From Clostridia bacterium (lineage in GTDB: Bacteria > Bacillota > Clostridia > Oscillospirales > CAG-272), in the NCBI GenBank assembly GCA_017456905.1, contig JAFTIL010000093.1, positions 1 through 64,000 of the forward strand: a stretch of 64,000 bases of DNA. Direction: 5' to 3'. The position numbers were made by a program, and so were the translations under genes. Below are positions 8,004 through 17,040 of this stretch, piece by piece. Positions within the stretch are counted from its first letter, which is position 1. Every line of letters starts with the position of its first letter. The notes below the pieces were generated by a model that was not told where the DNA came from, did not search any database, and saw only the letters and a program-made list of their open reading frames with translations.

Positions 8004-8843
8004 ATGTCTGAATGTACTCATGATTGTTCCACTTGTTCCTCGAACTGTGCTTCCAGAAAGCCCAGCCGCGAGGAAATGCTGGCCAAGCCCCACGACCTGT
8101 CCTCTGTCAAGCACGTCATCGGCGTGGTCAGCGGCAAGGGCGGCGTTGGTAAGTCTCTTGTGACCTCCATGCTGGCCGTCAATATGCAGAGAAAGGGCTA
8201 CAAGGTTGGTATTCTTGACGCCGACATCACAGGCCCCTCCATCCCCAAGGCCTTTGGCCTGAACAAGCCCGTTGAGGGCGAGGGCCTGGGTATGATCCCT
8301 CCCTCCACCACCACGGGTATCGATATCATGTCGGTCAACCTCATGCTCCGCGACGAAACCAGCCCTGTGATCTGGCGAGGTCCCGTCATCGCAGGAACCG
8401 TCAAGCAGTTCTGGAGCGACACCATCTGGAACGACATTGACTATCTCTTCGTTGACTGCCCTCCCGGAACCGGCGATGTGCCTCTGACTGTGTTCCAATC
8501 CCTGCCCTTGGATGGCATCATCATCGTTTCCAGTCCCCAGGAGCTGGTGTCCATGATCGTGCAGAAGGCCGCCAACATGGCACAGATGATGTCCATTCCC
8601 GTCCTTGGTCTCGTAGAGAATATGAGCTACGTTGTCTGCCCCGATTGCGGCAAGGAAATCCGTGTGTTCGGTGACAGCCACATCGAGGAGATCGCCGATA
8701 AGTTCGGCTATAAGCTCCTCGGCAAGATCCCCATGGATCACAAGCTTGCCGCCCTCGTGGATAAGGGCTGGATCGAGATGATGGAAAACAACTACCTCGA
8801 CACCGCCGCCGACGTCCTCGAAGAGGCTTGCTCGGCTCAGTAA
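8004..8843 (+). CDS. Mrp/NBP35-family P-loop ATPase (iron-sulfur carrier)
   Basis: 279 residues. Proteins of this family carry and transfer [4Fe-4S] clusters in the cytoplasm. There is an N-terminal cysteine cluster (Cys4, 8, 11, 15) as in NBP35-type members. The deviant Walker A is GKGGVGKS (residues 44-51), switch II is DCPPGTGD (151-158), and the cluster-bridging CPDC is Cys212/Cys215. Both cysteine sites are present, so this is the two-site form rather than the minimal ApbC form. SD AAAGGA lies before the start. The next gene follows after 28 bases. Confidence 0.93.
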   Translation: MSECTHDCSTCSSNCASRKPSREEMLAKPHDLSSVKHVIGVVSGKGGVGKSLVTSMLAVNMQRKGYKVGILDADITGPSIPKAFGLNKPVEGEGLGMIPPSTTTGIDIMSVNLMLRDETSPVIWRGPVIAGTVKQFWSDTIWNDIDYLFVDCPPGTGDVPLTVFQSLPLDGIIIVSSPQELVSMIVQKAANMAQMMSIPVLGLVENMSYVVCPDCGKEIRVFGDSHIEEIADKFGYKLLGKIPMDHKLAALVDKGWIEMMENNYLDTAADVLEEACSAQ

Positions 8844-8871
8844 CGAACAAAAAACGCGAAAGGAGCGTCGT

Positions 8872-9666
8872 ATGCTGAAATTGCGAAAATTCAATACACA
8901 AAATGAGCTGAGCGACGCTCCCGAAAAGCGTCGATTGTCCCCCGAAGAAAAGGCCGAGCGCAAGGCCGAGCGCAAAGAAAAGCGGAAACGAATTTTTCAA
9001 AGATATATCCTGCCCGTGCTTGGCTTTGGCCTCATGGTCAGTGTTCTTTTCGGCGTGTTGCTCACCACCGTTTCCCTCGGAATGAAAAACACCGAAAAAG
9101 AGGATATTCGTTCCGTATCCGAGATGGCGGAGCTGTCTGTCGATCGTCCCTTTGATTGCATCCTCGTTCTGGGTGCCGGACTACGACCCGACGGTTCCCC
9201 CAGCGATATGCTTCATGACCGCGTGGCCGTTGGCGTGGATCTGTATCATGCTCTTGAGGGCGTTCCGCTTCTCATGAGCGGTGACCAAACGGGAGACTAT
9301 AACGAGGTGGCCGCCATGAAGGCTCTGGCCGTGTCTCTCGGTGTTCCCGAGATAGATATTTTTCTGGACGCCAAAGGGTATTCCACCTACGAAAGCATCC
9401 TCCGCGCCAAGGAGATCTACGGCGCACGGCGGATCTTGATCGTCACTCAGGAATATCATCTGTATCGTGCCATGTATTTGGCAGAGGCTTTGGGCGTGGA
9501 GGCTTATGGTGTGTCTGCTGACCTGCGTACCTACAGGGGACAGTTTAAGCGAGAGGCGAGGGAGATCCTTGCACGCTTCAAGGATCTGTATCAAGGGGCC
9601 AAAGACGAGCAGTTGGCCGTTAACGATCCTCCTGTTTCCATGAAAAAGAATGACGCGAATCCTTAA
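8872..9666 (+). CDS. YdcF/ElyC/SanA-family (DUF218) envelope protein
   Basis: 264 residues. A very basic, Glu/Lys/Arg-rich cytoplasmic segment (about residues 12-45) precedes one membrane helix (46-66). The DUF218 domain follows with DCILVLGAG near residue 95, the DMLHDRV loop and TQEYHLYRAMYLA. Family members influence peptidoglycan and outer-layer polysaccharide metabolism and vancomycin barrier function; the exact reaction is unknown. SD AAAGGAG. Probably co-transcribed with the mrp-like gene. A bidirectional terminator separates it from the convergent trk operon. Confidence 0.88.
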   Translation: MLKLRKFNTQNELSDAPEKRRLSPEEKAERKAERKEKRKRIFQRYILPVLGFGLMVSVLFGVLLTTVSLGMKNTEKEDIRSVSEMAELSVDRPFDCILVLGAGLRPDGSPSDMLHDRVAVGVDLYHALEGVPLLMSGDQTGDYNEVAAMKALAVSLGVPEIDIFLDAKGYSTYESILRAKEIYGARRILIVTQEYHLYRAMYLAEALGVEAYGVSADLRTYRGQFKREAREILARFKDLYQGAKDEQLAVNDPPVSMKKNDANP

Positions 9667-9670
9667 AACG

Positions 9671-9702
9671 AACGACCGTTCCCAATTGAGGGAACGGTCG
9701 TT
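9671..9702. terminator. bidirectional intrinsic terminator
   Basis: A perfect 13-bp stem (AACGACCGTTCCC with GGGAACGGTCGTT, loop AATTGA) lies between convergent genes ending at 9666 and 9710. Confidence 0.92.
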
Positions 9703-9709
9703 TTGCAGT

Positions 9710-11143
9710 TTATTTTCTCCAAGTGCCGGGAGCGAAGAGCAGGAGCATGGGGAAGAGTTCCAAACGGCCTGCTAACATATCAAAAATCAGTACCATCTTG
9801 GAGGGATAGGAAAAGAATGCATAATTTTGGGTAGGCCCCACCAGTTCAAGGCCGGGACCGATATTGTTTATTGTAGCGGCAACAGCGGTAAAATTGGTAA
9901 CAAGATCGTGACCTTCAACGCTGATGAGGGCAATGGAGCAGACGAATACCAAAAGGAAGCAGACCATGTAGACATTGACCGAGCGCACCACGTCGTCATC
10001 CATGGGACGCTTATCGCTGGTGACTTTTTTCACTCGGTGGGGGTGAATCATGGTGCCAAGCTCTCGTCCAAGACCCTTGAAAAGGATGATGAGGCGTGAA
10101 ACCTTGATGCCGCCGCCTGTGGAGCCTGCGCAGGCACCAATAAACATGATCAGTACCAGGATGGTTTTTGATAGGGCGGGCCAGAGGTTGAAATCCTCGG
10201 TGCCGAAGCCTGTGGTGGAGATGAGTGATCCGACGGCAAAGGCTGAATGACGCAGGGATTCGCCAATGGAACCATACATATGGCTGATGTTGAGGGTGAT
10301 GATACCGATGGCTGATGCCACGACAATGAGAAACGTGCGAAGCTCGGCGTTAAAGGCATCCTTGATACGTCCGATCAGCAACAGATAGTAGCAACTGAAA
10401 TTGACCGAGAACAGTAGCATGAATATTATTACCACAATTTGAATATAGGGCGAGAAGGAAGCCATACTGTCGTTCTTAAAGCCAAAACCACCTGTTCCGG
10501 CGGTTGAAAAGGCTGTGTTCAATGCTTCGAATGCGTTCATCCCTCCACAGAGGAGGAGGATGACCTCAACGAAGGTTAAAGCGAGATAAATAGAGTAAAG
10601 GATCAGCGCGGTGGTCTTGACGCGGGGCACCAGCTTGCTCACCGAGGGACCGGGGCTTTCCGCTTTCATGATATGAAGATTGTGACCTCCCGACAAGGGA
10701 ACGAAGGCCATGATGAAGACCAGCACACCCATACCGCCTACCCAGTGGGTAAAGCTACGCCACATGAGCATACATTTAGGAAGAGACTCTACTTCAGGGA
10801 TAATACTGGCACCGGTGGTGGTGAAGCCGGATACTGTTTCAAAGAGGGCGTCGATATAATTGGGAATGGCCTCCGAAATAAACAAGGGCAAAGCGCCCAC
10901 GAGACTGAGGACGATCCAACTGAGGGATACGATCACAAAGCCTTCTTTGGCGTACAGGGTAGTGCTAGTGGGCTTGCGGATGATCATGAGACCGCCTACA
11001 ATCAGGCATCCACCCATGACCATGAGAAAATGCCAAAGCTCAGGCTCGCGGTAGACGATGGCAGCAATCAGGGGGACGACCATGAACAGCGCCTCAAAGA
11101 TCAAGAGCCAACCCGTGATGTATTTGATCATACGATAATTCAT
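9710..11143 (-). CDS. trkH: TrkH/KtrB-type potassium uptake channel subunit
   Basis: 477 residues forming the membrane pore of a Trk/Ktr potassium importer. The four selectivity-filter loops typical of the SKT superfamily are visible: SGFTTTGASI, STAGTGGFG, STTGFGTED and NNIGPGLELVG, with the filter glycines intact. There are about ten membrane helices. It starts 10 bases after the trkA stop, so the two form one operon transcribed leftward with the regulator first. The partner RCK protein has two RCK units, which favours the Trk over the Ktr naming. Confidence 0.95.
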   Translation of the reverse strand: MNYRMIKYITGWLLIFEALFMVVPLIAAIVYREPELWHFLMVMGGCLIVGGLMIIRKPTSTTLYAKEGFVIVSLSWIVLSLVGALPLFISEAIPNYIDALFETVSGFTTTGASIIPEVESLPKCMLMWRSFTHWVGGMGVLVFIMAFVPLSGGHNLHIMKAESPGPSVSKLVPRVKTTALILYSIYLALTFVEVILLLCGGMNAFEALNTAFSTAGTGGFGFKNDSMASFSPYIQIVVIIFMLLFSVNFSCYYLLLIGRIKDAFNAELRTFLIVVASAIGIITLNISHMYGSIGESLRHSAFAVGSLISTTGFGTEDFNLWPALSKTILVLIMFIGACAGSTGGGIKVSRLIILFKGLGRELGTMIHPHRVKKVTSDKRPMDDDVVRSVNVYMVCFLLVFVCSIALISVEGHDLVTNFTAVAATINNIGPGLELVGPTQNYAFFSYPSKMVLIFDMLAGRLELFPMLLLFAPGTWRK

Positions 11144-11153
11144 GGGCTACCTC

Positions 11154-12509
11154 TTATTTCAAAATATCGGTGAGGTCGTGGAGTGTCAAACGCTTGGAGA
11201 CCACGATGACCGTGTCACCCGTACTGATCACGTGGTTACCTCGGGGGATCAGGACCTGGCCGTTGTGGATGATGGCACCGATCAGTACGTCGGATTTGAT
11301 CTTGAGCTGTGACAAGGGAGTATCCGTTAGGGGAGAGGCCTCGCGAACCACGAATTCAGCCGCCTCTACCTCGTCTCTGATGACGTGATACAGGGTCTCC
11401 ATGTTACTGCCTCTGGAATTTTGGGTGGCGCGGACGTAACGGGCGATCTGCTCGGCCGTGATGTGCTTGGGATAAACGGTGGAGTCCAGGGCGAGACGGG
11501 AGATCACCTCGTCGAACTCAATGCGGTTGATCTTGGTGATAGCCTTGCCTCGGCCGGCACTCTTTGTAAACAGAGAAAGAAGGATGTTTTCTTCGTCAGA
11601 GTCGGTCAAAGCCACGACGGCGCCTGTGCGCTCGATGCCCGCTTCCAAAAGCAGGCTTTTATCGGTAGGATCACCGTTCAACACCTTGATCTCAGGCCAC
11701 GCAACGGCCAACTCCTCGCAAGCCTTTTCGTCGGGCTCAATGACGGTCACAGAGGCACCGTCCTTGCGGAGCAGGGTACAGAGATAATGGGTCATATTGC
11801 CTCCGCCCGCGATCATGACATCTTTGACGGAGCGCATTTTATAGCCAATACGCTTGAAAAATTCCGAGGCGTTTTTGGGAGAGGCGATGAGGGAGATGAC
11901 GTCGTTGCCCTTGAAGATAAAATCTCCCTTGGCGATATAGACCTCGTCTCCTCGTTCGGCTGTGCAGAACAGGAGGTCACATTTCAGCTTCATAGCCACG
12001 TCCTTGACAGACATTCCTGCAATGAGGCTCTCTTCGGGCAGACGGAATTTGAGCAGCTCCACGCGGCCGCGGGCAAAGGTGTCGATCTTGATGGCGGAAG
12101 GGAAGCGAAGCACGCGGGCGATCTCGGTGGCGGCAGCCTGCTCGGGATTGATCAGCATTTCGATGCCCAGCTCTGCCTTGAGATAAGCGGCTTCCGCGCT
12201 GTATTCGGGATTGCGTACACGGGCAATGGTACGGCAACGAACGGATTTTCTGGCCACGGCGCAGCACAAGAGATTGAGCTCGTCAGATTCGGTGACGGCG
12301 ATGAGCAGATCGGCGTGCTGGACACCTGCCTCGCGTTGTACCGAGAGGGTGGCGCCGTTTCCTGTGACACCCATGACGTCTACGCGAGCTGTGAGTTCTT
12401 CTACAGCCTCGGGGCGTGTGTCGATGACGGTGATGTCATTGTCAGCGGTATTCAGTTGTTCGGCGAGGGTCTTACCCACTTCGCCGCAGCCGATAATGAT
12501 AATGTTCAT
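11154..12509 (-). CDS. trkA: TrkA, NAD-binding regulatory subunit of potassium uptake
   Basis: 451 residues in two tandem RCK_N plus RCK_C units. The first begins MNIIIIGCGEVGKTLAEQL with the GxGxxG nucleotide site. The second begins near residue 230 with DVMIAGGGNMTHYL. TrkA gates the TrkH pore in response to nucleotides. It is the first gene of the trk operon and lies behind a consensus promoter. No sensor or operator site is evident in the leader. Confidence 0.95.
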   Translation of the reverse strand: MNIIIIGCGEVGKTLAEQLNTADNDITVIDTRPEAVEELTARVDVMGVTGNGATLSVQREAGVQHADLLIAVTESDELNLLCCAVARKSVRCRTIARVRNPEYSAEAAYLKAELGIEMLINPEQAAATEIARVLRFPSAIKIDTFARGRVELLKFRLPEESLIAGMSVKDVAMKLKCDLLFCTAERGDEVYIAKGDFIFKGNDVISLIASPKNASEFFKRIGYKMRSVKDVMIAGGGNMTHYLCTLLRKDGASVTVIEPDEKACEELAVAWPEIKVLNGDPTDKSLLLEAGIERTGAVVALTDSDEENILLSLFTKSAGRGKAITKINRIEFDEVISRLALDSTVYPKHITAEQIARYVRATQNSRGSNMETLYHVIRDEVEAAEFVVREASPLTDTPLSQLKIKSDVLIGAIIHNGQVLIPRGNHVISTGDTVIVVSKRLTLHDLTDILK

Positions 12510-12543
12510 AGATCATGCCTCACATGAAAAATTTACTACCGTT

Positions 12544-12572
12544 ATTATACACCATATGGGGTGACTTGTCAA
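12544..12572 (-). promoter_or_regulatory. promoter of trkA-trkH
   Basis: On the minus strand a perfect TTGACA (12572-12567) and TATAAT (12549-12544) are 17 bp apart, about 35 bases before the trkA start. Confidence 0.85.
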
Positions 12573-12663
12573 GAGAAGTGATTTTTATCGGGAAATTTTA
12601 CTTGCTCTTTACGTAAATTTGACGAAAAACACGGGAATTTCTATGCTTTTTTATGAAAGCCTC

Positions 12664-12692
12664 TTGCGAAGAAAAAGAAAGTGTGCTATAAT
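12664..12692 (+). promoter_or_regulatory. promoter of the DUF975 gene
   Basis: TTGCGA (12664-12669), 17 bp, TATAAT (12687-12692) with TG-containing sequence just before the -10 box. Confidence 0.7.
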
Positions 12693-12729
12693 CAATTTAT
12701 TAAATATGAATTACATTGGAGGTTATTTC

Positions 12730-13413
12730 ATGAATCAAAACAGCGTATTCCGCGCCAATGCCAGAGCACAGCTTGGCGGCAGTATTTTTTCAACCAACTG
12801 GCTGATGGCTTTGCTCGTCTGCCTGATCGGCTCGGCTATCATCGGTGTTGCCAATTCTATGTTGGGTGTCGGTGACCTGCTTCTGACTGCGTTCTTTACA
12901 TACGGTATGGCACACGTGTTCCTTCAGCTCATCCGCGGACAGAAGGACAAGATCGACGTTGCCGATCTTTTCAAAGGTACGGACCATATCGGAGATCTGA
13001 TCATCCTCAGCCTCCTGCAGCAGCTCTTTACTTTCCTTTGGACTCTTCTTTTTATCATCCCCGGTATCGTGAAGTCCTATGCCTATGCCATGGCTGCATA
13101 CCTCAAGTACGATCATCCCGAATACGATTGGCGCCAGTGTCTTGACGAGAGCCAGCGTTGGATGGACGGTTACAAATGGCAGCTCTTCTGCCTGGATTTC
13201 TCCTTTATCGGTTGGTATTTTGTAGGTGGGCTTTGCTGCGGTGTGGGTGCCCTGTGGGTCACCCCTTATCGCGAAGCCGCACGCGCTAATTTCTACGAAA
13301 ATCTGCGTGCCATTCATGAGCCTGTCTACTATGAGGCTCCCGTAAACGAGCCTGCACCCGAAGCGCCTGTAAACGAGCCTGCTCCCGCGGCCGAGGCAAC
13401 TGAAAATCTTTAA
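12730..13413 (+). CDS. DUF975-family membrane protein
   Basis: 227 residues with about five membrane helices. The opening FRANARAQLGG, the loop DLFKGTDHIGDLIIL, the FIIPGIVKSYAYAMAAYL helix and the DPE-like DESQRWMDGYKW helix start are hallmarks of DUF975 (YciC-like) proteins, whose function is not known. The cytoplasmic C-terminus carries a Pro/Glu/Ala repeat (APVNEPAPE twice). The start at 12730 follows TTGGAGG; an in-frame ATG at 12708 has no SD and lies too close to the promoter. It is transcribed alone. Confidence 0.88.
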   Translation: MNQNSVFRANARAQLGGSIFSTNWLMALLVCLIGSAIIGVANSMLGVGDLLLTAFFTYGMAHVFLQLIRGQKDKIDVADLFKGTDHIGDLIILSLLQQLFTFLWTLLFIIPGIVKSYAYAMAAYLKYDHPEYDWRQCLDESQRWMDGYKWQLFCLDFSFIGWYFVGGLCCGVGALWVTPYREAARANFYENLRAIHEPVYYEAPVNEPAPEAPVNEPAPAAEATENL

Positions 13414-13420
13414 ATTCTGT

Positions 13421-13445
13421 ATCCCCGCTACGGCGGGGATTTTTC
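13421..13445 (+). terminator. intrinsic terminator
   Basis: ATCCCCGC and GCGGGGAT stem with TACG loop, followed by TTTTTCTG. Confidence 0.9.
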
Positions 13446-13486
13446 TGTTTTTGAAAGAACTCCTTCTATGATTTTCCCATAAACTC

Positions 13487-13515
13487 TTGAAAAATCAGTC
13501 AAACTGTGTTATAAT
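13487..13515 (+). promoter_or_regulatory. promoter of pepF
   Basis: TTGAAA (13487-13492), 17 bp, TATAAT (13510-13515). Confidence 0.75.
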
Positions 13516-13554
13516 GAAAAAAATTCTTGATATCATTCCAAGGAGGAATATCAA

Positions 13555-15336
13555 ATGGCACTGAACCGTCAAAACGTTCCCGAGAACCGCAAGTGGAAGC
13601 TTGAGGACATTTTCCCCACCCTTGAAGCATGGGAAGCAAAATACGCCGAGCTGGAAGGCAAGCTGGACTTTTCCGCCTATGAAGGTAAGCTGGACAACGC
13701 CGACACGCTCTACGAGTGCATGGAGGCTCTCAACGCTGTGGTCTACGATCTGAGTTGGCTGGCCGTCTACGCCCATATGCGCGCCGACGAGGATACCCGT
13801 ATCTCGGCTAACGCCGCTCTCAATATGCGCGTGTCCATGCTGGGCATGAAGCTGTCAGCCGCTACGGCTTTCATCACCCCCGAGCTGACCGCTCTTCCCG
13901 TGGAGACCTTGAACGCTTTCGTCGCTGATCCCAGACTGGCTGATTACGACTACACTCTCCGTGGCATCCTCAAGCAGAAGCCCCATGTTCTCTCCAAGGA
14001 CGTAGAGGCTATTCTGGCTAACGGCAGTCGAGTCTTCGGCGGTTATCACCAGGTGTTCAATATGCTGGACAACGCTGACTTCCCCTATCCCACCATCAAG
14101 GTGAATGGCGAGAAGGTCACTCTGACCCACGGCACGTACGGCGTCATGCTCCATTCCCCCGACCGCAAGGTGAGAAAGGCCGCTTTCCAGGCATATTATA
14201 ACGCTTACATCGGTCTCATTAACACCATCACCGCCACCTATGCCGGCAACGTGGACAAGGACGTTTTCATCGCCCGTACCCGTAAATATAATAGCTGTCT
14301 GGAGATGGCACTGGCCAACGAGGATGTGGACAGCAAGGTATACCAAAACCTCTTGAAGAGTGTCAAGAAGGGTCTGCCCCTGCTCCATCGCTACTACCGC
14401 GACCGCAAGAAGATGCTGGGCTTCAAGTCCATGCATATGTACGACATCTATATGTCCCCCATTGAGGACGCCGAGATGAAGCTGGACTACGAGGACGCCT
14501 TCAAGCTGGTCAAGGAAGGTCTGGCACCTCTGGGCGAGGAATATCAGGCTCTCCTGCAGGAAGCCCATGATAACGGTTGGATCGACGTAGAAGAGACCGA
14601 GGGCAAGAGAAGCGGCGCTTACAGCACCGGCGTGTTTGGACTCAAGCATCCCTACGTTCTGCTCAACTACCAGCCCACCACCAACGATATCTTTACCATC
14701 GCCCACGAGTTGGGTCACGCCATGCATACCTACTTCTCCTGCAAGAACCAGCCTCAGGAGAAGGCCGATTACAGAATCTTTGTGGCTGAGGTGGCCAGCA
14801 CCGTCAACGAGGTCCTGCTGGTCAAGTACCTCCTCAAGAACACCGAGGACGTCAAGCTCAAGCGCTATCTTCTGTCCTACTACATGGATACCCTCAAAGG
14901 CACCCTGTTCCGTCAGACCCAGTTTGCCGAGTTTGAGTACATCGCTCACGACATGGCAGAAAAGGGTCAGCCCCTCACCAAGGATGCCCTGTGCGAGGTC
15001 TATCTGAACCTCAACAAGAAGTACTACGGCCGTTCCGTGGTCTCCGATCCCGAGATCGCTTACGAGTGGGCGAGAATCCCCCACTTCTACCGTAGCTTCT
15101 ACGTCTATAAGTACGCCACGGGCATCATCTCTGCCGTCTCCATCGCCGAGCGCATCTACAACGAGGGCGCGCCTGCCGTGGCTGACTACTTCAAGTTCCT
15201 GTCCTCCGGCGGCTCCGACAGCCCCGTGGAGCTGCTCAAGCTGGCAGGTGTGGATCTGACCAAGATGGACGCCTTCAACGCTTGCATGGATTCCTTCAAG
15301 GCTGCTTTGACCGAGTTCGAGGCGCTGGGCGAGTAA
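13555..15336 (+). CDS. pepF: oligoendopeptidase F (M3B zinc peptidase)
   Basis: 593 residues, cytoplasmic. It cleaves short peptides. The zinc site HELGH gives His384, Glu385 and His388, and the third ligand Glu412 lies in VAEVASTVNE. The following HTYFS and GTLFRQTQFAEFE blocks and a C-terminal YKYATGIISAVSIAERI complete the M3B signature. The length is typical of the family. SD AAGGAGG is 8 bases before the ATG. The coding strand is strongly codon-biased, which suggests good expression. Confidence 0.97.
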   Translation: MALNRQNVPENRKWKLEDIFPTLEAWEAKYAELEGKLDFSAYEGKLDNADTLYECMEALNAVVYDLSWLAVYAHMRADEDTRISANAALNMRVSMLGMKLSAATAFITPELTALPVETLNAFVADPRLADYDYTLRGILKQKPHVLSKDVEAILANGSRVFGGYHQVFNMLDNADFPYPTIKVNGEKVTLTHGTYGVMLHSPDRKVRKAAFQAYYNAYIGLINTITATYAGNVDKDVFIARTRKYNSCLEMALANEDVDSKVYQNLLKSVKKGLPLLHRYYRDRKKMLGFKSMHMYDIYMSPIEDAEMKLDYEDAFKLVKEGLAPLGEEYQALLQEAHDNGWIDVEETEGKRSGAYSTGVFGLKHPYVLLNYQPTTNDIFTIAHELGHAMHTYFSCKNQPQEKADYRIFVAEVASTVNEVLLVKYLLKNTEDVKLKRYLLSYYMDTLKGTLFRQTQFAEFEYIAHDMAEKGQPLTKDALCEVYLNLNKKYYGRSVVSDPEIAYEWARIPHFYRSFYVYKYATGIISAVSIAERIYNEGAPAVADYFKFLSSGGSDSPVELLKLAGVDLTKMDAFNACMDSFKAALTEFEALGE

Positions 15337-15377
15337 AAATCAATATTTTTTGTAAAAATTTTCCTTTCCCATGTAAG

Positions 15378-15406
15378 ATTTCCCCCAAAAAGGTGTCTTA
15401 TATAAT
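15378..15406 (+). promoter_or_regulatory. candidate ECF-type promoter of the 15462 lipoprotein operon
   Basis: There is no -35 box 17 bp before the TATAAT at 15401-15406. Instead the sequence reads ATTTCCCCCAAAAAGGTGTC before TTATATAATG. The CCCCCAAAAA block and its 21-base distance to TATA match the sequence before the second ECF sigma gene (45789 onward). Inference: recognition by one of those sigma factors. Confidence 0.4.
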
Positions 15407-15407
15407 G

Positions 15408-15437
15408 AGGGCAGGTGGGTGCGTGCCCATCTGCCCT
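15408..15437 (+). promoter_or_regulatory. leader hairpin before the 15462 lipoprotein
   Basis: A 12-bp stem with one G-T pair (AGGGCAGGTGGG with CCCATCTGCCCT, loop TGCGTG) lies at the expected transcript start, followed by TTATGCTTTTTA and then the SD AAGGAGG. It could stabilise the 5' end or act as a weak attenuator. Confidence 0.55.
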
Positions 15438-15461
15438 TATGCTTTTTAAGGAGGTTATCCA

Positions 15462-16427
15462 ATGAAACACACCAAGACTCTCTTGTGCCTCGCGGCCATC
15501 CTCATGACGGTTGTCTTGCTTTTTTCCTTTACAAGCTGTGATCCGCCGATGCCCAACCTTGAGGTGGTCACCGAGGAGCCGCCTGTCCGTGATCCTGATG
15601 AGATCTACACTGAAACGGTCGAGGAAATCACTCTGTGGGGATCGGTGGAGGCTGTTTGTGGCGAAGACCTGATACGGATCAGATTAGACAGCAATCAAGC
15701 CGAATTGATCGAGCGGTTCGGCGAAAAAGTTTATATTCGCGCCGCTGATACCTCGGGCCGTGAATCATGGTATCAGAACTCTGCTGCTCACGTTACGTTT
15801 GACACCGTTGAGCGCTCCGAAAATCCTGACGATCTGCCGATTATTGTCGCTAAAACGCTCGATGTATACGGCCCCGTAGCCAAGCCCGTCATCTATCTCT
15901 ACCCCCAGACTCCCACAGAGGTGTCAGTCAAACTGACCCTGGACGGTCATCTGACTTGTACCTATCCCGATTACAGTGCAGGCTGGAATAACTTCACCGC
16001 CTATCCCGACGGCACTCTCATTTTCCCCGACGGGAAGGAATATTATTGCCTCTACTGGGAGGGTCTGCAAGCCGCTGAATGGGACTTCTCCGAGGGCTTC
16101 TGCGTGAAGGGTGAGGACACCGCCGCGTTCCTGGAATGGGCATTGGCGGCGCAGGGACTTACCCCCCGTGAAGCCAACGAGTTTATCATCTACTGGCTGC
16201 CCCTCATGCAGGAGAACCCCTACAACGTGATCTCCTTCCAGACCGATGCTTACACCGATGGCGCGGTGCTGGACGTGACGCCCAAGCCCGACAGCCTCAT
16301 CCGCGTGTTTATGGCGTGGTACGCCGCCGACACCGCCGTGGAACTGTCACCTCAAGCCTTTGAGACTCCCGCCCGCGACGGCTTTACCGTGGTGGAGTGG
16401 GGTGGATCACGGGTGAGAAAGTCTTGA
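15462..16427 (+). CDS. lipoprotein with an uncharacterised C-terminal domain
   Basis: 321 residues. The signal peptide ends in a lipobox (SFTSC, Cys26), so the protein is membrane-anchored outside the cell. The N-terminal ~110 residues form a variable beta-rich part. The last ~190 residues start with KPVIYLYPQTPTEVSVKL and include YYCLYWEGLQ, GFCVKGEDTAAFLEWALA and NEFIIYWLPLMQENPYNV. The same domain makes up the C-terminus of the lipoprotein at 21572-22525 with very high identity. I know no function for it. It heads a run of small envelope genes on the same strand (15462-17926). Confidence 0.8.
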   Translation: MKHTKTLLCLAAILMTVVLLFSFTSCDPPMPNLEVVTEEPPVRDPDEIYTETVEEITLWGSVEAVCGEDLIRIRLDSNQAELIERFGEKVYIRAADTSGRESWYQNSAAHVTFDTVERSENPDDLPIIVAKTLDVYGPVAKPVIYLYPQTPTEVSVKLTLDGHLTCTYPDYSAGWNNFTAYPDGTLIFPDGKEYYCLYWEGLQAAEWDFSEGFCVKGEDTAAFLEWALAAQGLTPREANEFIIYWLPLMQENPYNVISFQTDAYTDGAVLDVTPKPDSLIRVFMAWYAADTAVELSPQAFETPARDGFTVVEWGGSRVRKS

Positions 16428-16486
16428 TCCGCCCAAACGATTTGTCGGAGGAGGCAGCAGCTTTCCAATATCCCAAGGAGGAACCT

Positions 16487-17011
16487 ATGAAAAAACTGAT
16501 TTTTATCCCACTTTTGCTGGCACTTTGCCTTACGCTTAATAGCTGTTTCCTGTTTTTAGCCATGCCTCAAAAAGAACCCGTACGGGTCGAGCTTTCTGAT
16601 ATCGGTGTAGCCAAGACCTTTGAAAAGGCGGGCATTACTTTGAAGCTCACCGACAAATTTACCGAAACTGAGAGCGAAATGGGCTTTGACGCCTACTACA
16701 CCTCGGAGTTTTGTGGGGTGGTGGTGCTGAAGGAGGCTTTTACCCTGGAAGAGGGTCTTGCCGAAAGACCTTTGGAGCAGTATATCAAGAACGTGATCAA
16801 AAACAACGGATATACCAATATTGAGCCGCAACAGCGTGACGGTCTGTGGTATTACGTAAACTACAATAACAGCAGTTACCGTTGCGTTTACTCCTACGTC
16901 TACAAGGGAACCGACGCATTCTATATCGTGCAGTATATCGTCAACAGCGAGGACGAGGATACTTTGAAGGAGACTATCCACGATTGGGCAAAGGCTACCC
17001 ATGTTTCGTAA
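16487..17011 (+). CDS. small lipoprotein, unknown function
   Basis: 174 residues. The start at 16487 follows AAGGAGG. A signal peptide of about 19 residues ends in LNSC (Cys20). The mature part is a beta-rich domain with EKAGITLKLTDKF and LEQYIKNVIKNNGY, followed by VNYNNSSYRCVYSYVY. The alternating strand pattern resembles small lipoproteins that precede DUF-type envelope proteins in Clostridia, but I cannot name the family. It begins 59 bases after the previous gene and is probably in the same operon. Confidence 0.75.
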   Translation: MKKLIFIPLLLALCLTLNSCFLFLAMPQKEPVRVELSDIGVAKTFEKAGITLKLTDKFTETESEMGFDAYYTSEFCGVVVLKEAFTLEEGLAERPLEQYIKNVIKNNGYTNIEPQQRDGLWYYVNYNNSSYRCVYSYVYKGTDAFYIVQYIVNSEDEDTLKETIHDWAKATHVS

Positions 17012-17040
17012 TACTGAAAACGCTTCGAGGAGGAAAGATT

